Assembly: GCF_002243175.1 (NCBI RefSeq)
Contig: NZ_NDYF01000004.1
Span: forward strand, 1-60,711
Length of the DNA: 60,711 nt
Reading direction: 5' to 3'
Source: Finegoldia magna_J
Lineage (GTDB): Bacteria > Bacillota > Clostridia > Tissierellales > Peptoniphilaceae
Shown piece after piece: positions 42,976 to 52,581 of the stretch (the first letter of the stretch is position 1; each line of letters opens with the position of its first letter). The notes under the pieces were generated by a model. The model saw only the letters and a program-made list of their open reading frames with translations, had not been told where the DNA came from and did no database searches. Both the position numbers and the translations under genes were made by a program.

Positions 42976-44340
42976 ATGAAGAAAGCTATTATACTTTCTG
43001 CCGGAGAAGGCACTAGAATGAAATCTCACAACTCAAAAGTTTTGCACAAACTTTTGAACAAGACTATGATTGATTACGTCATGGATGCTTGTGATTTTGT
43101 GGATCAAAAAATAGTAGTCGGCGGAAATAATTACGATATTTTAAGAGAAAACTTAGATGAAAGTATTCATTTAGTAAAACAAAATATAGGAGAAAAGTAT
43201 CCTTATGGAACAGGATATGCCGTTAAATTATGTTTGGATGAAATAAATGACGACGATAAAGTTATTATTTTAACGGGAGATACTCCGTTGATAAAGCAAG
43301 AAACGTTGAAGAAGTTTTTTGATTTCCATGAACAACAAAATTCAGTTGCAACAGTTCTTACAAGTGAAATCGACGATCCATTTGGATATGGTAGAATTGT
43401 AAAAGATAACGACGGCAATTTGCTTAAAATTGTTGAACAAAAAGATTGCAATGAAGAACAACTTTTAATAAAAGAATTCAACAGCGGCATGATGATTGTG
43501 AACGGCGATGTGTTGAAGATGTCGATTGAAAAAATCGGTACAGATAATTCAAAAGGTGAAATGTATTTGACAGATATTTTCGAAATCATCAGAAAAGACG
43601 GCAAAATCATCAAGACTTTCAAACACTCTGATGTCAACGAAACTTATGGAATCAATACAAAAGCCCAATTGTATTTCTGCGAAGAAATTTTGAAACAAAG
43701 AGTCAACCAAAAATACATGGAAGAAGGCGTTGTAATTTCAAACGCAGATTCTGTAATTATTGAACCGTCTGTAAAAATTGGAAGGGACACTGTGATTATT
43801 GGACCTTGCAGAATTTATGGAAACACAGAAATAGGATCTGATTGTTTGATTAAGGGCGACTCTGAAATCGTGGATTCTAAAATCGATGACAACGTGGTTA
43901 TTAAATCATCATACATCGAAAATTCTGTTGTTGGAAAGAATACAGATATCGGACCTTTTGCACATTTGAGACCTAACAGCGTTTTGAAAGAAAATGTTCA
44001 TATCGGAAACTTTGTTGAAATCAAAAACTCAACTGTAGGAAACAAAACAAAAGCAGGTCACTTGGCTTATGTTGGAGACAGTGATTTGAAGGAAAATATA
44101 AACATCGGTTGTGGAGTGATTTTCGTAAATTACGATGGCAAGAACAAGCACAGATCCGTAGTTGAAGACAATGTGTTTGTCGGTTCTAATTCAAATGTGA
44201 TTGCTCCAGTGACTTTGAAAAAAGACAGCTTCATAGCTTGTGGAACTACAATTACTGAGGATGTTGAAGAAGGCGCACTTTCAATTGGAAGAAGTCGCCA
44301 AGAAAACAAAAAAGATTGGGTTTATAAGAAAAAAAGATAG
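42976..44340 (+). CDS. glmU: Bifunctional GlcNAc-1-P uridyltransferase/GlcN-1-P acetyltransferase
   Basis: A 454-residue GlmU making UDP-GlcNAc for peptidoglycan. The N-terminal pyrophosphorylase has LSAGEGTRMKSHNSKVLH (about 7-24) and LTGDTPL. The C-terminal half from about 250 is a left-handed beta helix of hexapeptide repeats (IGPFAHLRPNSVLKENVHIGNFVEIKNS) with the acetyltransferase segment KAGHLAYVGDSDL. A TATAAT box lies at 42941-42946. It heads glmU-pth-mfd-prsA. Confidence 0.97.
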   Translation: MKKAIILSAGEGTRMKSHNSKVLHKLLNKTMIDYVMDACDFVDQKIVVGGNNYDILRENLDESIHLVKQNIGEKYPYGTGYAVKLCLDEINDDDKVIILTGDTPLIKQETLKKFFDFHEQQNSVATVLTSEIDDPFGYGRIVKDNDGNLLKIVEQKDCNEEQLLIKEFNSGMMIVNGDVLKMSIEKIGTDNSKGEMYLTDIFEIIRKDGKIIKTFKHSDVNETYGINTKAQLYFCEEILKQRVNQKYMEEGVVISNADSVIIEPSVKIGRDTVIIGPCRIYGNTEIGSDCLIKGDSEIVDSKIDDNVVIKSSYIENSVVGKNTDIGPFAHLRPNSVLKENVHIGNFVEIKNSTVGNKTKAGHLAYVGDSDLKENINIGCGVIFVNYDGKNKHRSVVEDNVFVGSNSNVIAPVTLKKDSFIACGTTITEDVEEGALSIGRSRQENKKDWVYKKKR

Positions 44341-44355
44341 AAATGGAATGATTAT

Positions 44356-44925
44356 ATGTATTTAATCGCAGGACTGGGTAATCCAGGAAGTAAGTACGAA
44401 TACACACGACACAATGCCGGATTTATGGTTATAGATGATTTGGCAAAAAAATTGAATATTAAAGTGAACAAATTAAAATTCAAATCTTTGATTGGTGAGG
44501 GATTCATCGGAAATGAAAAGGTGATATTGATGAAACCTTCAACTTATATGAATGATTCCGGGAAAGCTATCTTGGATTGTTTTAATTATTACAATTTATC
44601 AGCAGAAAATCTTATTGTTATTTGCGATGACATTGATATTCCTTTCGGAACTATTAGGATAAAAAAGAAAGGCTCTGCGGGAACTCACAATGGGTTGAAG
44701 TCCATAATTTATTTGATTCAATCGCAAGATTTCGCAAGAATCAAAGTATCTGTCGGTCAAAATGACAAATATGATCTTAAAGATTTTGTGTTGTCACAAT
44801 TTTGTAAGAAGGAATTCGAAGTTTTGGAAAAAGAAATCGACATGTCAAGTGAAGCTGCTATCAAAATAGTTGAAGAAAATGTCGATTACGCTATGAACAA
44901 CTTCAATGGGAAAAGCGTGATATGA
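44356..44925 (+). CDS. pth: Peptidyl-tRNA hydrolase
   Basis: A 189-residue Pth recycling peptidyl-tRNA. It begins LIAGLGNPGSKYEYTRHNAGF, with catalytic H19 and substrate-binding N20. The second block KPSTYMNDSGKAI and the third, CDDIDIPFGTIRIKKKGSAGTHNGLKS, contain the remaining active-site residues. mfd starts in its stop codon (ATGA). Confidence 0.97.
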   Translation: MYLIAGLGNPGSKYEYTRHNAGFMVIDDLAKKLNIKVNKLKFKSLIGEGFIGNEKVILMKPSTYMNDSGKAILDCFNYYNLSAENLIVICDDIDIPFGTIRIKKKGSAGTHNGLKSIIYLIQSQDFARIKVSVGQNDKYDLKDFVLSQFCKKEFEVLEKEIDMSSEAAIKIVEENVDYAMNNFNGKSVI

Positions 44926-47900
44926 ATTTTCTAACTAAAATTTACGAAGATAACACAGAATTCCAGGGATATTTAAACTCATTATCATCTGATAACTCGT
45001 CGATTTACATTCACGGTGTCATTAAGGAAGCTTTCGCAAGTTTTGTGTATGCAACATCCAAAAACATTGACAAACCTCTTGTAGTAGTCGTAGAAGACAA
45101 TATGAGAGCGAGGAATTTGACGGAATATTTGAATGATATTGAAGATAATATTTGCGAATTTTTCCCAAGCAGAGAACTCAACTTGTACAATGCAAGATCA
45201 CTAGATGATAATGCAGAAGATCAAAGAGTGAATGTGTTATTCAAATTGTTAAACGACGAAAAATTTATTATCGTTACGACTTTTGATGCTTTAACTAAGA
45301 AAATCACCAAAAAATCAGTTGCAAAAAAATACGCATTTACAATCAAAGACACTGATTTGATAAATTTGGAAGAACTTCAAGAAAAATTGAAGGTATTGAA
45401 ATACGAAAGAGTAGACACCATAGAATCCAAGGGACAATTTGCTATAAGAGGTGGAATTGTAGATATTTTTCCTGTACACAGCAGATTTCCTGTAAGAATT
45501 GAATTGTTCGATGATGAGATAGATTCGATGAGGTTTTTCGAAGTATCAACCCAAAGGTCTATTGAAGATTGCAAGTTCATCGACATCATTAGTTGCAGCG
45601 AACTTATCATTGAAGAATCAAAGAAAGATTCTATAATCAATTCTATTCAGAAAAATTTGGACAAGAGAGTTAATCATCCGATTTTTGGAGAAAATGTAGA
45701 CAATGTCAAGGATAAATTCGAAAAGCTGATGGAATATATCAGAAGTGATTTGGAATATGAAATCGACTTGGTGTCATGTTTTCTTACTAAAAAAGATTAT
45801 GATACTGTGTTTGATTATTTTGCTGACGACAGCATAATGATGATTGAAGATTTGTCCAGATGTTATGATATTTACAAGGAAAAAGAAAAGAGATTTTTGG
45901 AAGATTTCGTGTATTTGGTTGAAAAGGGAGAAGTTTTATCCAAGCACGAACAATCTCTTATTCCAATTTCCGATATTTTGAAATTGATAAAAGCGAAAAC
46001 TTCTGTCAACATTACAAGTTTGGTCAAAAGAACTAGACTTATCGAATCCAATGCGATGTATCAGCTTAAAACATTGGAGGCGCCAAACTTTAATAAAAAC
46101 ATCGACAGTTTGGTTGAAAATATCAAATCCAACAGTTTAAGAGGATTCAAACAAATCGTGTTCGCGGCAAATGTTGAACGAAAAAATATGCTCAAGGATT
46201 TGTTCTTGACCAATGGAATTCCAACTCTTGAAGCTGAAGATTACAATGCGAACCTCAAATCGTCACAGGTTTTGATTACTCAAAAAAACTTGCCGAATGG
46301 TTTTGAAATAAAAGATCCTAAGTATTTGGTAATTACTTATAAGGAAATTTTCGGACGCGAAAAACAAATCAGAAAACGAAAAAAGAAAAAAAGCACTGGT
46401 CAAGACATTGTCAATTATTCTGATTTGAACATTGATGATTATGTGGTTCATGAAAATCACGGGATTGGTCAGTACAAGGGAATTGAAAAAATCGATGTAA
46501 ATGGAATTCAAAAAGATTACATTGTAATTCAATACAAAGCTAATGATAGGTTGATGATTCCAACGGATCAAATGAATTTGGTCCAAAAATATATCGGTGG
46601 TGGCAATGTTTCAAAGCCTTCATTAAATAAATTGAGTGGAAATGATTGGGCGAAGGCGAAGCAAAAAGCCAAGAAATCTGTCGACGAAATGGCAGATGAT
46701 TTGGTTGAATTGTATTCGAAAAGAGCCAAGTTAAAAGGATATCAGTTTTCACAAGATACCGAATGGCAAAGAGAGTTTGAAGATTCATTCCCTTATGAAG
46801 AAACAGATTCACAAGTACGATCCATTGAAGAAATCAAAGCTGATATGGAATCGGACAGGCCAATGGATAGGTTATTGTGTGGCGATGTTGGTTATGGGAA
46901 AACAGAGGTTGCCATCAGAGCGTGTTTTAAAGCGATAATGGATGGAAAACAAGTTGCGTTTTTAGTTCCGACGACAATTCTTGCACAACAACATTTCAAC
47001 ACAATTAAAGAACGATTTAGAGATTATCCAATCAGAGTTGAAATGATGAGTAGGTTTGTATCTCCAGCACGTCAAAAACAAATAATGAAGGATGTGCAAA
47101 GAGGTCTTGTAGATTTATTGGTGGGAACTCATAGGATTTTGTCGAAAAATTTGAAGTTCAAAGATTTGGGATTATTAGTAATCGACGAAGAACAAAGATT
47201 TGGTGTGAGACACAAAGAAAAATTAAAATCTATGAGAGAAAATGTAGATGTACTTACACTGTCAGCCACTCCAATTCCTAGGACTTTACAAATGGGATTG
47301 ACTGGGATTAGGGATATGAGTTTATTGGAAGAGCCACCAGAAGACAGAACTCCGATATCAACTTATGTTACAGAGTACAATCCAAGTTTGATAAGAGATG
47401 CTATAATCAGAGAGCTTGACCGCGGCGGACAGATTTATTTTGTGTATAATAGAATAGAAGATATTGATCAAATGGAATTCAAATTAAAAGAATTGGTTCC
47501 AGAATTAAGCATAGCGATAGCACATGGTAGAATGAATGAAAAAGAGCTAGAAAATGTAATGCTCGACTTCCAAGATGGGATTTATGATTTACTATTGTGC
47601 ACAACTATTATAGAAACGGGTCTTGATATACAAAATGTCAACACAATGATAATTTATAATGCAGATAAGATGGGCTTGTCGCAATTGTATCAATTAAAGG
47701 GACGTATTGGTCGATCTGATAGAACTTCGTTTGCTTATTTCACATACGAAGGACAAAAATCATTAACTGAAATTTCCGAAAAAAGACTTATGGCGATAAA
47801 AGATTTTACGGAATTTGGTTCTGGTTTCAAAATCGCAATGAGGGATTTGGAACTCAGAGGAGCTGGAAATCTTTTGGGAGAAAGCCAACACGGTCACATC

Positions 47901-48428
47901 GCAAAAATCGGTTATGATTTGTATGTGAAGCTTTTGGAACAAGCAGTCAGAGAAGCCAAGGGTGAGACTATTTCTGAAAACAAGAATACAGTCGCAATCG
48001 AAATCAAAGTCAACGGATATATTCCGGAAGATTACATTTCTGAGAATGAAACAAAGATTGATATCTATAAAAAAATCGCATCTATTCAAGATGAAGATGA
48101 TTATTCTGAAATAATTGATGAATTAATCGACAGGTTTGGAGATGTTCCTAAGCCTATCGTTAATATAATGGATGTATCTATAATCAAAGCGTTCTGTGCG
48201 AGATTGTCCATTGAAAGTATAAAAGAAATAAAGGGAGAACTTTTCTTGCAATTTTCTTCTCCTGACAAAATTTCATTAGAAAAATTAAAATACTTGACAG
48301 AAAATTACAAAAAAGAAATGAGATTTGATTTGTCAGAAAAACCTAAAATTATTTTGGGATTTGAAGACAAAAATTTGAGAGATCCTATCGAAGTATTATC
48401 TATACTTTTGAAGGATAATGAGAAATAA
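44922..48428 (+). CDS. mfd: Transcription-repair coupling factor Mfd
   Basis: An 1168-residue Mfd that pushes stalled RNA polymerase off DNA and recruits UvrA. The order is a UvrB-like N-terminal region (residues 1-400), the RNA polymerase interaction domain (DYVVHENHGIGQYKGIEKID near 507), and RecG-like translocase motors with Walker A GDVGYGKTEVA near 650, DEEQRFG near 755, SATPIPRTL and GRIGRSDR. The C-terminal UvrA-binding regulatory domain is present. Its length is normal. It is linked to pth and prsA as in many Firmicutes. Confidence 0.97.
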   Translation: MNFLTKIYEDNTEFQGYLNSLSSDNSSIYIHGVIKEAFASFVYATSKNIDKPLVVVVEDNMRARNLTEYLNDIEDNICEFFPSRELNLYNARSLDDNAEDQRVNVLFKLLNDEKFIIVTTFDALTKKITKKSVAKKYAFTIKDTDLINLEELQEKLKVLKYERVDTIESKGQFAIRGGIVDIFPVHSRFPVRIELFDDEIDSMRFFEVSTQRSIEDCKFIDIISCSELIIEESKKDSIINSIQKNLDKRVNHPIFGENVDNVKDKFEKLMEYIRSDLEYEIDLVSCFLTKKDYDTVFDYFADDSIMMIEDLSRCYDIYKEKEKRFLEDFVYLVEKGEVLSKHEQSLIPISDILKLIKAKTSVNITSLVKRTRLIESNAMYQLKTLEAPNFNKNIDSLVENIKSNSLRGFKQIVFAANVERKNMLKDLFLTNGIPTLEAEDYNANLKSSQVLITQKNLPNGFEIKDPKYLVITYKEIFGREKQIRKRKKKKSTGQDIVNYSDLNIDDYVVHENHGIGQYKGIEKIDVNGIQKDYIVIQYKANDRLMIPTDQMNLVQKYIGGGNVSKPSLNKLSGNDWAKAKQKAKKSVDEMADDLVELYSKRAKLKGYQFSQDTEWQREFEDSFPYEETDSQVRSIEEIKADMESDRPMDRLLCGDVGYGKTEVAIRACFKAIMDGKQVAFLVPTTILAQQHFNTIKERFRDYPIRVEMMSRFVSPARQKQIMKDVQRGLVDLLVGTHRILSKNLKFKDLGLLVIDEEQRFGVRHKEKLKSMRENVDVLTLSATPIPRTLQMGLTGIRDMSLLEEPPEDRTPISTYVTEYNPSLIRDAIIRELDRGGQIYFVYNRIEDIDQMEFKLKELVPELSIAIAHGRMNEKELENVMLDFQDGIYDLLLCTTIIETGLDIQNVNTMIIYNADKMGLSQLYQLKGRIGRSDRTSFAYFTYEGQKSLTEISEKRLMAIKDFTEFGSGFKIAMRDLELRGAGNLLGESQHGHIAKIGYDLYVKLLEQAVREAKGETISENKNTVAIEIKVNGYIPEDYISENETKIDIYKKIASIQDEDDYSEIIDELIDRFGDVPKPIVNIMDVSIIKAFCARLSIESIKEIKGELFLQFSSPDKISLEKLKYLTENYKKEMRFDLSEKPKIILGFEDKNLRDPIEVLSILLKDNEK

Positions 48429-48439
48429 TTGGAGGAAAA

Positions 48440-49405
48440 ATGAAGAAATTTTTAGCAATTGTATTAGCTATGATGATGGTAATGGTAACGGCATGTTCTA
48501 AAAAACCGGACGGAGCAGTGGCAAAGATTGGCAAAGAATACATCTACCAAAAAGATGTGGACAAAGTAATGGAAGATTACAAACAATATTATGGACAAGA
48601 TATTTTCAACCCTAACACAGAACAAGGCAAGGAAGCTTTGAAGCAAATCCAACCTAAAATCATTGATATGCTAATTAACGAAAAAATCGCAAACAAATTA
48701 ATGAAAGATAAAAAAATCAAAGTGTCCGATAAGGAAGTTCAAGCAGAAGTTGACAAGCTTCAAAAACAATTGGGTGGAGCAGACAAATTCAAAGAACAAC
48801 TTAAAAAAGAAAATATGACAGAACAAGCTTTGAAAGAACAAATCGAAAAACAATTGAAGAACAAAAAACTTTCTCAACAATTTGAAAAAGACTTCAAACC
48901 ATCTGACAAAGAAATCAAAGACGAATTTGACAAAAACTTAGACACATATACTCAATATAACGCAGATCACATTCTTTTTTCTGGTAAAGATGACAAGGGC
49001 AAAAACTTGGACGACGCTAAGCTTAAAGCAAAATCAGAATTAGCAAACAAAACTTACGAAGAAGTAAAAGACGGCAAGAACTTCAATGAAGTTGCCAAAG
49101 CAAAATCAGAAGATCCATCTGCTAAGCAAAATTCTGGTAAATTAGGTGATTTCTTATCATCTACAATGGTAAAAGAATTTTCTGATGCATTGAAGAAAAT
49201 GAAACCAGGCGAAGTTTCCAAACCAGTTAAGACAGAATTTGGATATCACATCATCAAACTTAACAGCAAAGTTACTGAATTAGACAAGATGACTGATGCA
49301 AATAAACAAAACGTAAAGACAGCAATTTCCAACAAAATTATCCAAGAAAAAGTTCAAAAAGAATTTGAAAAACAAAAAAAGGATATGGGAGTAAAAATTT
49401 ACTAA
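48440..49405 (+). CDS. prsA: PrsA-like foldase lipoprotein (parvulin peptidyl-prolyl isomerase)
   Basis: A 321-residue lipoprotein: signal peptide with lipobox VTAC (C19), a SurA_N-type helical region (about 40-160, very Lys/Gln/Glu-rich) and a parvulin domain (about 170-275: NADHILFSGKDDKG, AKAKSEDPSAKQNSGKLGDF, VKTEFGYHIIKL). It assists folding of exported proteins at the membrane outer face. It starts 11 bp after mfd. Confidence 0.93.
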   Translation: MKKFLAIVLAMMMVMVTACSKKPDGAVAKIGKEYIYQKDVDKVMEDYKQYYGQDIFNPNTEQGKEALKQIQPKIIDMLINEKIANKLMKDKKIKVSDKEVQAEVDKLQKQLGGADKFKEQLKKENMTEQALKEQIEKQLKNKKLSQQFEKDFKPSDKEIKDEFDKNLDTYTQYNADHILFSGKDDKGKNLDDAKLKAKSELANKTYEEVKDGKNFNEVAKAKSEDPSAKQNSGKLGDFLSSTMVKEFSDALKKMKPGEVSKPVKTEFGYHIIKLNSKVTELDKMTDANKQNVKTAISNKIIQEKVQKEFEKQKKDMGVKIY

Positions 49406-49414
49406 TTTTTAATA

Positions 49415-49431
49415 AAAAAACGCTGTTTTTT
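49415..49431 (+). terminator. Weak hairpin after prsA
   Basis: AAAAAAC-GCT-GTTTTTT. It is a short A/T stem with no clear separate T-tract, so termination may be partial. Confidence 0.4.
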
Positions 49432-49443
49432 CAGTCAAAACAC

Positions 49444-49472
49444 TTGAAATAAAAAAAATATTACGGTATACT
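49444..49472 (+). promoter_or_regulatory. Promoter of the HU gene
   Basis: TTGAAA (49444-49449), 17 bp, TATACT (49467-49472). The leader to the ATG at 49521 is about 40 nt. Confidence 0.75.
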
Positions 49473-49520
49473 GTATTTAAAATAGGTTTTAACTATTTTG
49501 TAAAATTTAAGGAGGAAAAG

Positions 49521-49811
49521 ATGAATAAATCTGAATTATTATCAAGCATAGCTAAAAAAAGTGAGCTATCAAAAGTAGAAAGCGAAAGAGCTTTAAACGC
49601 ATTCATTAAAACTGTTGAGGAAACATTAGCAAAAGGTGAAAAAGTACAATTAGTAGGATTTGGTACATTTGAATCAAGAGAAAGAAAAGCTCGTGAAGGA
49701 AGAAACCCAAGAAATCCTGAAGAAAAAATTCAAATTCCTGCATCAAATGCGCCTGTATTTAAAGCTGGTAAATCTTTAAAAGAAGCAGTTAACAAGAAAA
49801 AGAGTAAATAG
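49521..49811 (+). CDS. hup: HU-family DNA-binding protein
   Basis: A 96-residue nucleoid protein with the HU fold: NKSELLSSIAKKSELSKVESERALNAF at the start, GFGTFESRERKAREGRNPRNPEEKI with the DNA-intercalating arm, then PVFKAGKSLKEAVN. It carries a short lysine tail. It has its own promoter and terminator and an AAGGAGG ribosome site. Confidence 0.96.
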   Translation: MNKSELLSSIAKKSELSKVESERALNAFIKTVEETLAKGEKVQLVGFGTFESRERKAREGRNPRNPEEKIQIPASNAPVFKAGKSLKEAVNKKKSK

Positions 49812-49816
49812 TTTAT

Positions 49817-49843
49817 AAATCAGGCCTATGGCCTGATTTTTTA
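49817..49843 (+). terminator. Terminator of the HU gene
   Basis: AAATCAGGCC, loop TAT, GGCCTGATTT, then Ts. A strong GC-rich stem. Confidence 0.93.
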
Positions 49844-49879
49844 ATTATTAAATTTTTAATTATCAAAGAAAGATTGATT

Positions 49880-50374
49880 ATGATTTACGATTTTTATATT
49901 AACAAAGACATAAAGGATAGATTTAGAATTTTATCTGATGATAAGCTTATTTATTCTGGATACAAGGAAGGAAATAGCACTTCGTTTTTCGATGCATTTA
50001 TCGGTTCAAGCTTTGACAAGGGATCGAATTTTGTGTTTTACGATGAAAACGAAGATGTCGTGATGAAAGTTGAGCGTATTTTTTATGATAAGAACAAAAA
50101 ATACGTAATAAATTCCAAGAATGTCAATTTTACATTAGAATCTGACATGTCTAACACTATTAAATACGACAACGACAAAGTAATTGATATTTCAGATTTC
50201 AAACATATCAATGTACTGTATTTTGGTACGATAGAATTAAATAAGAAAGGTTTCAGCATTTACGAAAAGTTTACATTGGATGTAAAGGATGAAAACTATA
50301 CATTTGTTGTCATTGCTGTGGCTTTGTTTATATGGGATGTATATATTAAAGAAAGATTAGGATTTATAAAATAA
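49880..50374 (+). CDS. Unknown protein with C-terminal membrane segment
   Basis: A 164-residue protein. Most of it looks like beta strands of about ten residues (FRILSDDKLIYSGYKEG, NFVFYDENEDVVMKVERIFY, KYVINSKNVNFTLES), somewhat like the tubby/LURP-one fold, but I cannot assign it. A hydrophobic stretch (about 142-154) lies near the C-terminus. ATG 49880 is chosen; TTG 49874 is possible, and the ribosome site is weak (AAGAAAGA). Its stop codon overlaps the yitT start (TAATG), so the two are coupled. Confidence 0.65.
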   Translation: MIYDFYINKDIKDRFRILSDDKLIYSGYKEGNSTSFFDAFIGSSFDKGSNFVFYDENEDVVMKVERIFYDKNKKYVINSKNVNFTLESDMSNTIKYDNDKVIDISDFKHINVLYFGTIELNKKGFSIYEKFTLDVKDENYTFVVIAVALFIWDVYIKERLGFIK

Positions 50375-51255
50375 TGAGTAAAACGGATTTTTTTGTAAAA
50401 AATTTTGGCAGCAGAAATGATGCCAAGAAGAAAATCATTTCAATTTTGTTGGCTAACTTATTGGCTGCTGTTGCGATTGACTTTTTCTTCAGTCAAAAGA
50501 ACTTCTTGAGTGGTGGTTCTACTGGTATTGGATTGTTGGTTCAATATATGACGGGAATTCCTACTGGAGTTACAGTGTTCTTGCTTAATATTCCAATTAT
50601 GATTATTGGATACAAATATTTAACTAGACAATTTGTAAACTACGCAGCGATTTCTACGATTGTGTTGTCTGTGTATTTGACATTGTTCCACTATCTTCCA
50701 AATCCATTTATTTTAAAGGATGATATGCTTGTAGCTGTAGTTGGCGGAGCGATAAATGGTACTTCGATGGGTACGCTTTTTAGGTTTGGTACATGCAGTG
50801 GTGGATTGGATATCATAGCTGCGATTATGAAAAACGAAAAAGATATTTCGATAGGAAATGTACTTATGGCTTGTAACGCAGTAATCATCGCTATAGGTAG
50901 TGCTTTGTACGGTATTGACAAGGGATTTTACACTATTATTTCTATGTTTGTAGCTTACAGAGTTTTGGATAAAATCGAATTGGGTATTGGCGAAACAAAA
51001 CAAGTTTTCGTTATTACTTCAAAAAACGAAGAAGTTGCAAATATTATTATGCAAGATATGAACCGTGGTGTTACTCTCTTACACGGAGAAGGTGCTTATT
51101 TTAATAACGACCAAGATATAATCTTCTGCGTGTTGAAGAGAGCGCAGGTTGCTTATTTGAAGAAGAAATTGAAGAAGATTGACCCACGTGCATTTATTAC
51201 AGTAAATGACGCATATGAAGTGTTGGGTAAAGGATTCGAAAAAGAAGAATATTAA
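50374..51255 (+). CDS. YitT family membrane protein (DUF161/DUF2179)
   Basis: A 293-residue protein with five or six N-terminal transmembrane helices (blocks FFSQKNFLSGGSTGIGLL, GAINGTSMGTLFRFGTCSGGLDI) and a C-terminal cytosolic DUF2179 domain (TRGVTLLHGEGAYFNND-like, here DMNRGVTLLHGEGAYF). Function in the family is not established; transport is often assumed. It is coupled to the preceding unknown gene. Confidence 0.92.
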   Translation: MSKTDFFVKNFGSRNDAKKKIISILLANLLAAVAIDFFFSQKNFLSGGSTGIGLLVQYMTGIPTGVTVFLLNIPIMIIGYKYLTRQFVNYAAISTIVLSVYLTLFHYLPNPFILKDDMLVAVVGGAINGTSMGTLFRFGTCSGGLDIIAAIMKNEKDISIGNVLMACNAVIIAIGSALYGIDKGFYTIISMFVAYRVLDKIELGIGETKQVFVITSKNEEVANIIMQDMNRGVTLLHGEGAYFNNDQDIIFCVLKRAQVAYLKKKLKKIDPRAFITVNDAYEVLGKGFEKEEY

Positions 51256-51266
51256 GGAGTGGTATT

Positions 51267-52481
51267 ATCAAAAATTTATTAATAGCACAATCAGGTGGAC
51301 CGACTTGTGCCATCAACGCAACATTGGCTGGTTGTTACAAAAAGGCAATTGAGCTAGGATTTGACAATGTTTACGGTGCATTATACGGTGTGCAAGGATT
51401 GTTGGATTCCAAAATCATAGATTTGAAATCACAAATAAAAACAGATGAAGATTTGAACAGATTGAAAATCACTCCAGCAAGTGCATTGGGCTCTTGCAGA
51501 TACAAAGTGGATAGCGAAGAAAAACTTGCGAAAATCGTGGAAATTTTGAAATCATTTAATATCAATTATTTTATCTACATTGGTGGCAATGATTCGATGG
51601 ACACAGTGTATCAATTATCCAAATACATCGAAAAAATTGGAGAAGATATTCATGTAATGGGTTCTCCAAAAACAATCGACAATGATTTATTCGGAACTGA
51701 CCATACGCCAGGGTTTGGATCTGCAGCTAAGTTTGTAGCGAATTCTGTCTATGAAATAGCAAAGGATGTCGAAATCTACGACTACAGAACCATAACTATT
51801 GTAGAAATAATGGGACGATACGCTGGATGGTTGACAGCAGCAGGTGCAATCTCCAAGAAACTTTGTAACCTTGGAGCAGATCTTGTGTATATAAGTGAAG
51901 ATACATTTGAGTTTGATAATTTAGTAAAAGAAATCAATGAAAACTTCAAAAGAACGGACAACATTTTGATTTTAGTAAGTGAAGGAATCAAAGATTCTTC
52001 CAATAACTTCATATCCAAAACATCTGGCAAGAAAGACAAGTTCGGCCATGCACAATTGCAAGGACCGTCTCACATAATCAGAGACAAATTAAAAGAAATT
52101 TACGATATGCCGATTAGAAGTATCGAACTTAACATACTTCAAAGATGTGACATGTCATTTGCATCTAAGACAGACATCGAGGAATCATTCGAAGTTGGAG
52201 AATTTTCTGTTGAATGTGTGGAAAATCATTCGGGCAAAATGGTTGGAATCAAAAGAATTTCCAACAAACCTTACAAGACAGAATTCGAACTTGTGGATAT
52301 AGAAAAAGTTGCCAATAAAACGAAGATGATAATTCCAAAATACACAGACAGCCATTTCCAAATCGACGACGAATTTATGGACTACATTCTTCCTTTAATC
52401 GAAGGAGAAATAGACGTAGAATACAAAAATGGAATAGCACAATACTTTGCATTCGACAAAGAAGACATTGTGAATTTGTAA
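51267..52481 (+). CDS. pfp: PPi-type 6-phosphofructokinase with apparent ATC start codon
   Basis: A 404-residue PFK-family kinase. The nucleotide/PPi loop KNLLIAQSGGPTCAINATL is complete only if translation begins well before the first ATG (51324, inside the GGPT-containing domain). The only start well placed after AAGGAG (51254-51259) is ATC at 51267; ATT at 51264 is the alternative. GGNDSMD and SPKTIDND show the Asp and Lys that mark PPi-dependent rather than ATP-dependent enzymes (ATP types have GGDGS and PGTIDND). YAGWLTAAGA also fits. It would make fructose 1,6-bisphosphate from PPi reversibly. Confidence 0.9.
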   Translation: MKNLLIAQSGGPTCAINATLAGCYKKAIELGFDNVYGALYGVQGLLDSKIIDLKSQIKTDEDLNRLKITPASALGSCRYKVDSEEKLAKIVEILKSFNINYFIYIGGNDSMDTVYQLSKYIEKIGEDIHVMGSPKTIDNDLFGTDHTPGFGSAAKFVANSVYEIAKDVEIYDYRTITIVEIMGRYAGWLTAAGAISKKLCNLGADLVYISEDTFEFDNLVKEINENFKRTDNILILVSEGIKDSSNNFISKTSGKKDKFGHAQLQGPSHIIRDKLKEIYDMPIRSIELNILQRCDMSFASKTDIEESFEVGEFSVECVENHSGKMVGIKRISNKPYKTEFELVDIEKVANKTKMIIPKYTDSHFQIDDEFMDYILPLIEGEIDVEYKNGIAQYFAFDKEDIVNL

Positions 52482-52485
52482 AATC

Positions 52486-52519
52486 AAGAGCAGAGTTTGA
52501 AATAATTCTGCTCTTTTTT
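52486..52519 (+). terminator. Terminator of the phosphofructokinase gene
   Basis: AAGAGCAGA pairs with TCTGCTCTT, followed by TTTT, just after the stop codon. Confidence 0.9.
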
Positions 52520-52538
52520 AAAAATTTGTAAAAAACAC

Positions 52539-52567
52539 TTTACAAACCAATCTAATTGTGCTATCAT
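52539..52567 (+). promoter_or_regulatory. Promoter of tRNA-Lys
   Basis: TTTACA (52539-52544), 17 bp, TATCAT (52562-52567), placed to start transcription about 8 bp before the mature tRNA. Confidence 0.7.
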
Positions 52568-52581
52568 AGAAAGGTAATCGT

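Noticed and set aside
51324..51326. ATG 51324 as start of the phosphofructokinase
   Set aside because: It would remove the SGGPT loop needed for PPi/ATP binding and has no ribosome site.
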